Shown here: positions 10,317 through 17,961 of the stretch, piece by piece | How positions within the stretch are numbered: the first letter of the stretch is position 1 | Layout of the letters: each line of letters starts with the position of its first letter | Assembly: GCA_029747585.1 (NCBI GenBank) | Contig: JAPEVF010000828.1 | Coordinates: 1-19,680, forward strand | Direction of reading: 5' to 3' | DNA: 19,680 nt | Origin: Pleurotus djamor | Taxonomy: Eukaryota; Basidiomycota; Agaricomycetes; Agaricales; Pleurotaceae | Position numbers and translations under genes: made by a program | The notes under the pieces: generated by a model | The model's input: only the letters and a program-made list of their open reading frames with translations | What the model was told of the DNA's origin: nothing | Databases searched by the model: none

Positions 10317-11799
10317 CTATACTGAATTGTTGAAGACAGGAACAATGAGGTTAGTACGGTTGGAGATGTCGAGGCCTCGAAAATAGCCTGACATCATGGT
10401 CAAGTTTAGCACTCGGAATCAGCATATGCTCAATCACAGAGCATTCTCACTCACGAGGAGAGTAGTACCAAACTACGGTACCCTGCACATAATGTTCCAG
10501 CCCCGCCAAGTACCTGACAAGTTCTTTGTCGACTTGTGGGCCAAAGGAAGGCAGGGATCTCTTCAAACGGAGATAGTCCTGTACACGTTCCTCAAGCATT
10601 TCTACAACCGCATCGATAGCCTCCTGGAGTTTGAGCCTGCGCTCGACCATTACGCAGTAGACGAGGTTCTGATAGTCCCCATCTGCTTGCTCTTTCTAAG
10701 GAAGGATAGTGAAAGTCAGTTTTAGTGAAACTGGAGTATGAGCTATACAACGGACATTAAATGAGCAAAGATCCTAATTTAATGGCGAGGTTAGCGGGGA
10801 GAATGAACGGAAGAGCGAGACAGACGTTTGGCCATGTCATGATGTCGTTGGTGGCCGTGGACATAGCCATGATGGTAGGGTGTTTGAAGACCTCGTCAGG
10901 AAGGTCGATATTCAATGCATATTCGACCATAGCTGCGGGAAGATTTTCAATTTTCCGCAATCAAGGTATTGGTGAACAGAGATATCAAACCTTCTACCAT
11001 CCCTGCACCAATTGTATGCCGACGCATCACAATAAAATCATCGACGGAGGGAATCTCCCCTGTAGCCCGATTGGCACATTGCCATACTTGCGAGCGGCAC
11101 CATCCTTCCGCTGCGCGGGCGAATCTACGGACAATCTGAGTATAGAGGTCGCGGCGAACTGCTTCGTCAACAAAACCCACCGTCTGCAGGCGCCAGGAGT
11201 CGCGGTAGCGGTCAGCCGCCTCCATAAACTACAAATGCGTGTCAAAGGAAGCTTTGGATAGTAACGGCGGGCTCGTACTCACTCGTGCAACATAGCAGCA
11301 TAAGGTAGACCAGGTACATACGCCGAAGGGGGCGTCTTAAGAACGCTGAGTGTCACATCCACCTTGGCTTGATGATGTTCAGGCATGGATTGTAATTCCC
11401 CCTCATCAGAGATATCGTCCAACTGAATCAACCAATCAATAAACAGCAGAGTATCGGGAAGACAAAGAAACTTCACCGAGAACGCCCAGAAGAAAAAGTT
11501 GATGCAAGTTTCTAGGTGGGATGGATCGGTGTCTGGGAAGGCTAGCCCTCCATAGACGTCGAATCGGTGTCCCAAGAAACGCTTGAGCTTCTTATCGTCG
11601 TATAACTTGAATCTGTGATTACGAACACAGTCGGTGACTAGACATACGATAAAAAAGTGAGCGTGGAGACTCACGAAGACAACCATGCTTCGCTCTTGAT
11701 ATTGGCCTGGACTTGATACGGATTTTTCTTGAGCACGAAGACTGGAGCTGTGATAGCGGTCAAGTCTGGGAGACAAAAGGAAGAGGGGAGATTGAACAT
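10317..11799 (-). CDS. Class I sesquiterpene synthase
   Basis: Nine exons: 11799-11675, 11612-11477, 11422-11283, 11228-11181, 11124-10991, 10932-10826, 10773-10756, 10695-10455, 10387-10317. They sum to 1020 nt, 339 aa, typical of basidiomycete sesquiterpene synthases. These soluble enzymes ionise a prenyl diphosphate, usually farnesyl diphosphate, with three Mg2+ ions and cyclise it. The aspartate-rich motif is DDISDE (residues 89-94). The NSE triad is N230-DLC-S234-FNK-E238. The C-terminal Arg-Tyr pair is R317-Y318 (YYSPRYF), which contacts the diphosphate in this family. GEIPSVDDFIVMRRHTIGAG and the helix through ALNIDLPDEVF are family-like. The start MFNLPSSF is the only sensible one. 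All metal-binding residues are intact, so the gene looks functional; the product cannot be told from sequence. The next gene downstream on the other strand is a kinase; upstream lies a co-oriented hydrolase. Confidence 0.92.
10756..10773 (-). other. 18-nt microexon of the terpene synthase encoding DLCSFN
   Basis: On the minus strand an AG at 10775-10774 precedes 18 coding bases (10773-10756), followed by a GTCCG donor at 10755. The flanking introns are 10774-10825 and 10696-10755. The microexon supplies residues 231-236, including S234 of the NSE motif. The family pattern WPNDLCSFNKE is only obtained if it is included. Because it is 18 nt, skipping it would keep the frame but remove the metal-binding serine. 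Confidence 0.88.
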
Positions 11800-12671
11800 C
11801 TTGAATTTGGGCGACGAATATTCTGCATAGTCGCGTCGTTCCAGTGACGCTTAAATACTAGAACCGCACTTTGATGTCGAGGTGGACTTTTCGTGTCGTA
11901 AAATGTTCATTGACAGATCCAGCCATGACATATTGGAGATACTTCCCAATTGAACGACATACCCATGCGATCATACAGGAGTCAGGACACACAGAGAGCT
12001 TGTAGAATGGAGGAACATTGTACCGATGGGTGCTCGCTCTTTTGGCAGTCTAAAGGAAGTTTACGAAAGCGAGACAACCTACGGGGAACGATCGCGCCGG
12101 AAAACAAACGCCACTTGTGCAATGGTATCATATCAGCTCCTTCGGCTTCGATAGCAGCCAGAGTTGACATCGAGTCCTTGAGGTCGTATGTCACACACTA
12201 TCGCTTTTTTACAGGAATCGCATGTGCAGCACTCGCTTGCGCCGGTGGCGGCGGGTAACAACATCTAGGAAGCGAGTCAAAGTCACGCATTCTATTCGGT
12301 AAAGAGTGATTCAGGAACGCTCACCATGATGGAGAAAGCGGCAACCCCTTGATATTTATCATAAAAAGCCCGAGGGGGGCGGGTTACATCCAAGGTTGCT
12401 GTTTGCGATCTAGGTTAGGGAGGAGACGTCGGAGAGTGATTAAGAATATAGCCAAGTCGATTGTGAGCTAGAGAGAACATTTGGGGATCTTTCCAACAGC
12501 GCGTAGCCTTGACACGGTGTTCCACGGCGACAGAAACGGATAGTGACGATATAGATTATGGAGTTGAGGCCAGCCAAATAGATACAACATAGGGCCGAAA
12601 GCAACCTTGATAAATAATAGGGTATAAATGAAATACGGAGACTCGGGTCGAGAGTGGAAGACATACAGCAA
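11800..12671. other. Intergenic region between hydrolase and terpene synthase
   Basis: These 872 bp hold the promoter of the terpene synthase and the 3' flank of the hydrolase, both on the minus strand. Two unidentified frames exist: plus 11950-12258 (102 aa, ending in a short Ala/Cys/Gly stretch) and minus 12194-11982 (70 aa, containing DMIPLHKWRLFSGAIVPRRL). Neither shows a domain or an obvious splice partner. I treat them as unsupported. No transposon or tRNA is present. Confidence 0.4.
11850..11857 (-). promoter_or_regulatory. Possible TATA-like element of the terpene synthase
   Basis: The minus strand reads TATTTAAG 51-58 nt upstream of the ATG at 11799. That is close for a TATA box if the 5' UTR is very short. 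It is a sequence match only. Confidence 0.25.
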
Positions 12672-14042
12672 CTAAGCCTTGTTAATCCAAGCAGCGATCG
12701 CCCTGAGAGTGTCTGAACGCTCAGGCTCGTGCCACGGAAACACGAGATAGTCGTGAATACCGTCGGGCGCTACATAGAACACGACTTTCCCTTCTCCATC
12801 TTGCACGCCATCACCCAGACCCAGATCATTGATCATTCTATTCGCGAACGTCGTGATTTGATCGTACAGCACCTCAGCGCCGCCGGCAACAATGAAGGTG
12901 CGAGGGTACGCTTTGAAGGTTCCGGAGTTCTTCAGCGGACTGTAAACCGAAGGGCTGCGAGATGCAGGAGAGATGTATGGGTTGAATTCCGCGGCGCCAC
13001 GTCCATGGGGACCGATAAAAGCTGATTTAGCATACGTGATACCGGGATGCCCGTCTCTGACGTCGATATAATCGCAGTGGGCAAAGCGAGTAGATGAGTC
13101 AGTGGCGGGACTGATATCGTGCGAGTACGAGATATCAACCCAAGGAGATAGAAGGACGAGTGATCCTGGTAGACCTAATGACGCAACCTTGGGGTCTGTT
13201 TGCTGGTCTACCAGGTACCGAACGAGCGCGAGCGCAAGATTGCCACCAGCCGAGTCACCGACAAATATGATATCGGCAGGGTCAAACCCGACCTTGGTGA
13301 CGAGATAGTTGTATCCGGCCAGCGCGTCTAGAAGAGCAGCTGGGAAGGGGGAGACGAAGTCGGGTCTGGCGGATGAAAGACGGTACTCTATCGAGAAGAC
13401 TCTGTGGACCGAGTCGACATGCTTCAAGAAGCCGCGTCCGATAGCAGACACGGGGTCGGTTGGGTGGGCAGATTGACGGACATAGGCACCTCCGTGCAAG
13501 GAGTAAATGACCTTTTCACCGGGCATGGGTGCAGCAGCCACCGGAATTGTCGAATTCTTCTTGTGAACCCAATAGCCGGGTATGGGAATTGGTCCGACGG
13601 AGGCAGTCTTACACCATTGAACAAGAGGGCCTGTAACGAGTTGCGGAGTAGGCTCGACCCAGACGCCATTTACATCAACACCCGGTAAAATTGCAAGGTG
13701 GTTTGCCGAGGTGATGATTGGGCCAGTTCTGACACAAGAGAATGAAAAAGACGCGTTGACTTGGGATAAAACCAAACGTACCTTCCCACCACTTTCATGA
13801 CCACTTTCACAAGGTTCTTATGAACGACACGCGAAGGGGGCCAACTTGGTCTCGGACGCCATGACCGTATGGGTAATATTCCAGTCAGGAACTGGGGGAA
13901 ACGCGGGGGNAATTTGCAAACGATAAAGGACTTGCCTGGGTACGGCAAGGATGTACCAAACCGGTATGCGCACGAACAGAGTAAAAGCTAGTTCGACTGC
14001 GAGGTAGAGGCCCTTGAAAGGTTGGTGGCGAAGGAGAGGCAT
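12672..14042 (-). CDS. Membrane-anchored alpha/beta hydrolase (HSL/Abhydrolase_3 type)
   Basis: Three exons: 14042-13944, 13891-13782, 13728-12672, totalling 1266 nt (421 aa). A hydrophobic N-terminal segment (GLYLAVELAFTLFVRIPVWY, about residues 10-29, and the following FLTGILPI) suggests a membrane anchor. RSWRPRPSW follows. The catalytic region has HGGAY at 148-152 (oxyanion hole), GDSAGG with nucleophile S229, the likely acid D359 in AEVLYDQ, and H395 in DGIHDY. This is the hormone-sensitive-lipase-like family of esterases and lipases; the substrate is unknown. The ATG at 14042 was chosen because it opens the family-like MPLLRHQPFKG; an in-frame ATG at 14084 would add 14 residues. The N at 13910 lies in intron 1 and does no harm. 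The gene is co-oriented with the terpene synthase 0.9 kb away, so a role in the same pathway is possible but unproven. Confidence 0.87.
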
Positions 14043-14205
14043 GATGATGGAGGAGCAGACGAGAAAGATGTGAGCATCTTTCAAGGGGTGTGGGGAAGAA
14101 CAGGGCCAGGGCGTCCCGGATTTGAAACGCTGATATTCCCGGCAACCTGACTTGTCTCCGTGTCATCACTCCCTCTTAGCCCGGCAAGCCACGCCGGGAA
14201 GGCAA

Positions 14206-14288
14206 GCATCAATGGGGTAGTGGTAACCTGGGTCGTTGCCATCGAACAGTGTTTCGACCCGCCGCGAGTTCGATTCTCGCTTGATGCA
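14206..14288 (+). tRNA. tRNA-Gly(GCC) with a 12-nt intron
   Basis: The acceptor stem GCATCAA (14206-14212) pairs with TTGATGC (14281-14287), followed by discriminator A. The D arm is GGGT/ACCT-like around TAGTGG. The anticodon stem GGTCG (14231-14235 region) pairs with CGACC (14255-14259). The loop reads TTGCCA, then an intron of 12 nt (about 14242-14253, TCGAACAGTGTT), then T, which places the intron after position 37, the usual eukaryotic site. The T arm is GCGAG-TTCGATT-CTCGC (14264-14280) and contains the B box GTTCGATTC. The anticodon GCC makes it glycine, and loop and stems resemble other fungal tRNA-Gly(GCC). It sits between the 5' end of the hydrolase and the 3' end of the FNT gene, on the opposite strand to both. 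Confidence 0.9.
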
Positions 14289-14309
14289 TTGCATTGTGCG
14301 ACGCAGGGC

Positions 14310-14314
14310 TTTTT
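14310..14314 (+). terminator. RNA polymerase III terminator of the tRNA
   Basis: A run of five T on the plus strand starts 22 nt after the last base of the tRNA. This is a standard Pol III stop signal. Confidence 0.7.
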
Positions 14315-14372
14315 CTTTGTGCCGACCATCATTCCAATATCATACGAGCAAGTACAGTAAAATAGTGCTACG

Positions 14373-16178
14373 CTACACCCGCTTCTCTGGAATCTCCTCT
14401 ACACTAGGCTCTGTGCTAGATGCTTGCAACGCAGCCCTGCTACTCCTCTCAGACGACACATTGACACCGCCGCCGCCGTTGTGATGATGATGTCCTTGTC
14501 CAGCTTCAGCATCCCGAAGTCCTCCCGCATTATAGTCCCCAAGGTAGAAATACGTCGCAGGAAGTGCAACGAGTAGGGCTCCGACAATATTGCCAAGATA
14601 CGCTGCTATCAACGACCTAGTACAGAGCATCAAGTTCATGGTACACGCAAGAAAAAGAATCAACTTACTTGCGAATGTATTCCGCTGCGGTGAGCTATTT
14701 GTACCCAAAATGCCGCGTTAATAATAATAACGACAATCGCATGGCTCATTAAGCGAGACGACTCACATCCGCTCCGAACATAATGCCGAGGGGGACTGAG
14801 AACATGTTGGCGACAACTTGATCTCTCGGTAAGCGACATTCCATTATCGCACGAAAGCGAAGGAAGCCCTACCGTGATCAAAGCCACACGCTACGAAGAT
14901 CTGTGACCCAGTCAGCGCAAGCTCGACTTGACCGCGTCCAAGCACTTGTCAGACATACCCAGATGGGGATCCATATCGCGAAGATCTGTGCGTGAGGAAC
15001 ATTTCAACGAGCCACGCACACGCAGCAAGCGAGCAAGACATCGGTAAGCCCCAGTCCATTCCTCAGCCGACGTTCGCTAAAGAGAATTTACCTTTGAGAT
15101 CGTCTCCCTCGCTCCGGCGGCTTGCTGTGATCGCGTTCCCAAATTAACCATCGCTTATCACGAAAAGACCCAAACGAGCTTACCCATACTGCCACACAAA
15201 CCAACCAATTGCACCCTATGCCTCTCAAGAATATTTGATGCCAGTGTGGGTCTGCTGCTTTATGACTGTCACGTTCAATGTCAATGACGTCCAACGATCA
15301 TCGAATTTCTCAACGCTTGAACATACAGTGCGAACGTCTTTGCGTAGGTGATATACGGCTCCGTTGATATAATTCCCGAATCTACGGAAACTCAAGTCAG
15401 CCTCTCAAAATCCACTTAGAACCATCGGAATTACTCACAGCGAACGAGGATAGCTGCGAAGAACAAGCTCCCCACAAGGTTCCCAAATGTCACTGATAGG
15501 ATGACACGCTCCGGTGGTGAGTATACAAATCCTCTGTACCACCTGCCTTCGGCATAACAACGTGTTCACTCACCGATCAACCAGTTAACGGGGAGAGACC
15601 ACCATGGTATGACGCCCTTTATCAGCGCCATGGGAAATGTCTGGACACACGGCAGGTTAGTTCTTCTCATGCATGATCACTATAACCCCAAGCGATGAGA
15701 AACTCTACAGACCATCATGTTGCTCGTCAACAACTCTTGTCCTTGGAGTACGATCCTATGAGCGTCGACCACCGATGTTCAGTCATTATTCACTGGGAGG
15801 ACGCAAGCCATATTAATGATGAGAACGAATACTCACATTACTAAACCCACGGGGAAGACAAACCCGCCCATGACTTTGACCAACCCCGGATTACCCTGGT
15901 TGATACCCCCAGAACCGCCCGCGATGACCTCTGACAATAACCCTCCAAAAGAAAGCATTGCGCCAGCGAGGAACTAGGATGAGGACGGTGACAATAGCAA
16001 CGACAACGACGGCAATAAAGAGGATTTAGGTGGAGATTTCCAACGTCGTTCGTGGTTCTGTGCTTACCGCTTTGACGAACACTGACACAAACCGATCCTT
16101 ATGTTTCGCCACCGCAGTCTCAAGCATGGCTTCCGCCACTTGCTTCGGCTTCAACGTACTCGCTGTCGACGTGGACAT
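14373..16178 (-). CDS. Formate/nitrite transporter (FNT) family channel
   Basis: Thirteen exons: 16178-16068, 15973-15837, 15755-15713, 15640-15574, 15492-15439, 15381-15327, 15265-15184, 15124-15092, 14985-14959, 14900-14873, 14816-14767, 14694-14669, 14616-14373; 957 nt, 318 aa. FNT proteins are pentameric plasma-membrane channels with six helices per subunit that carry formate, nitrite or similar small anions. Landmarks: KQVAEAMLETAVAKHKDR at the N-terminus, FLAGAMLSFGG (about 38-48), QGQELLTSNMM, TFGNLVGSLFFAAILVRY, and FLRGIGCNWLVCVAVW (168-183). GFDHVVANMF carries the conserved pore histidine (H212), and AAYLGNIVGALLVALPATYFY is the last helix (20+1 residues). The cytosolic tail has a GHHHHN run and a Gly stretch. 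In the far-upstream family pattern the fungal members include nitrite transporters next to nitrate genes; no such genes are seen here. Five exons are only 26-43 nt. Confidence 0.92.
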
Positions 16179-16243
16179 CTTCTGCGTGTTGACTTCGTGT
16201 GTGGGTATTCCCTCGTAAAGTGGTGGGAGGACGAGAAAGAGGT

Positions 16244-16260
16244 GATAAAANGGGGGGATA
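16244..16260. promoter_or_regulatory. Two GATA cores upstream of the FNT gene
   Basis: TGATAA at 16243-16248 and GATAA at 16257-16261 lie 65-83 bp upstream of the FNT start codon. Fungal nitrogen regulators of the AreA/Nit2 type bind paired GATA sites, and FNT members can carry nitrite. A CCAAT box lies at 16336-16340 on the plus strand. These are short motifs and could be chance. Confidence 0.3.
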
Positions 16261-17466
16261 AAGCCACAGCTCGCTTTCTTCCTCGCACCGAACACACACG
16301 CCCTACTTAACCACTTCGGCACAACTCCGTTGCAGCCAATGAGGATGAAGATCATACCCATCACTCAATATCCAATGCGCGTCCAGCGTGGGTAGAAGCT
16401 TAGAACCCACAACATGCGGCATGCGGGGAAAATTACATTCCACAGTACCCCATGCTCTCGGATTGCACCAGTAAGTAAGGAAGTTCTCTAGCTATTTATA
16501 GAATTAGAACCGGAACACTGTGTCAGATCTAAATATACGTGCCAACGATGATTAGGAATGGAATCGCATCCTAGAAGCAGTCCGACTAACCTCTCTGTCT
16601 CAGAGAGCTCAAGGAACACGTTGGTCGTTGTCGGTACCGCTTTTCTTCTTTCTCCTTCTTGGAAGTAACGTACCCTAGGGACCAAGTCCTCTACGTATAG
16701 GGGAAGTGGGTCAGGAGTCGCAAAGTTTGCCCCACTGTGTAACTCTAACTCACTTGAAGGTTTGAAGTCTGACATACTGACGGGAGAAGCCCGCCGTCTA
16801 GTGGGTGGCGTGTGGTGGGTGAGGTGTAAGTATATCATGGGTTAAGGATCATGCATACGTATGGTTGGGAAACATAACACACAACGCAACTGAAAAACTG
16901 GGCATACTTATCAAAGATTCTGAGCGACAAAACAGGTGACAGGTACGTAAGTACGTATCATCAGAAAGAGGTGCAAGTATCCTTGTTGGTATCCCCATTT
17001 CCCTGCCGCCGACTCTAGAGAAATCCATCACCTATTGAAGGAGCTACGTACTCCTCCAGAGTATGTACACACTCTCGGTGGGGAAATTAGTCATACCCGA
17101 GCTAGGGAGAACTCATCGCCGCGGGGACGCAATCATTCATGTGTGAGAACATCAAGGCAATATGTGAAAACATAAATATCCAAGAATAGCATGTACCCCA
17201 GATGATTTGATGCCTTGATGCAATGAGTTCGTTGATAGGCGGAGAATCTCATCAGTCGTCCATTAAGTACACAGAGTTCCATCGAAGAACGGCGAGAACG
17301 CATCATGCATCATGGATGTAGCGTAGGACTGCTCGGATTCTACAACTTCAAGAGCGAGAGTAAGTTGATTGAGACTTGATGATTGTATTGCGACTTGAGT
17401 AAATAGAGCGAAGGTACAGTACGTGGAAACTGGAAAGCAAGGAAGGAAACACTTGATTTTTCGATG

Positions 17467-17560
17467 AGCAGCAGGTAACGAGCAGTAGGTAGCAGTAGGT
17501 AACAATGGTTGATGAGCAGTAGTAAGCAGGTAATAAGCAATAAGTAGCACGATAGAGACA
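17467..17560. repeat. Degenerate AGCAGTAGGTA-type tandem repeat
   Basis: About nine imperfect copies of an 8-11 nt unit follow each other on the plus strand: AGCAGCAGGTA, AGCAGTAGGT twice, AGCAGTAGTA, AGCAGGTAAT, AAGCAATAAG, TAGCAC. A weaker AGCAC/GGACA pattern continues to about 17620. On the minus strand it is pyrimidine-rich (TACTGCTACC). It lies about 400 bp downstream of the Mei2-like stop and may be part of that 3' UTR. Confidence 0.65.
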
Positions 17561-17961
17561 GAGCACGAATTAGGGTACGAAGCACAGGACAAAGCACGGG
17601 ACACGGAACACAGCAGATGAGAAACAGCACGGAGGTATACAAGTAACAAGCAGAGTTAAGCAACGGACGGGTAGGTAAGCAGGGAGGGAATTTTCGAAAT
17701 TTTGCAGCGAGACGGAGAGCAGAAATGATGATTGAAGTGCGGGAACGGAACGAAAAGCAAATCAAAGCAAAAAAGGAACGTGGTGAAGTCGGGTACGTAA
17801 AAGCGGGAAGAGCGTGTGTGGAAAATTGGAAAGAAGAAGAAAGAACGACATCCCGTCACCGAAGAAGTGACGGCGGGGAGGGGACTCGAATGCGGGTAGT
17901 AAAGATGACAACCCGAGAGACATCACCGACATCGTCGACCGTGACTCAACCGACCTACGAC

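Larger units (their letters stand above)
16179..17961. other. 1.8 kb intergenic region between the FNT and Mei2-like genes
   Basis: This holds the FNT promoter on its left and the 3' flank of the Mei2-like gene on its right. A minus-strand frame at 16775-16488 (95 aa from MSDFKPSSELEL; 116 aa from the ATG at 16838) is the only longish frame outside low-complexity sequence. It shows no domain, and I rate it below even odds of being a gene. From about 17400 onward the plus strand is purine-rich, and the minus-strand frames there are low-complexity Leu/Ser/Cys/Tyr peptides, not genes. Confidence 0.45.

Noticed and set aside
11125..11180. Apparent frameshift in the terpene synthase (PGACRRW frame versus RFARAAEGW frame)
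   Set aside because: A 56-nt GTGGGT...GTAG intron joins CRR to FARAAEGW in phase and makes the whole gene 1020 nt, so no mutation is needed.
11950..12258. Plus-strand 102-codon frame upstream of the terpene synthase
   Set aside because: No domain, no splice partner, and codon content does not resemble the neighbours. It could be chance.
13892..13943. GC-AG intron in the hydrolase using CAG|GCAAGT near 13929-13936
   Set aside because: A canonical GTACCC donor at 13943 gives a 52-nt intron in phase 0 and the family-like reading PVWYILA-FLTGILPI-RSWRPRPSW, so the GC donor is not needed.
16488..16838. Minus-strand 116-codon frame upstream of the FNT gene
   Set aside because: It has some protein-like composition but no recognised motif and an internal GTACGT donor-like site. 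Kept only as a remark on the intergenic region.
17340..17765. Minus-strand 141-codon frame rich in Leu, Cys, Ser and Tyr
   Set aside because: It is the translation of a degenerate short repeat and pyrimidine-rich sequence downstream of the Mei2-like gene; no domain and no homologous look.
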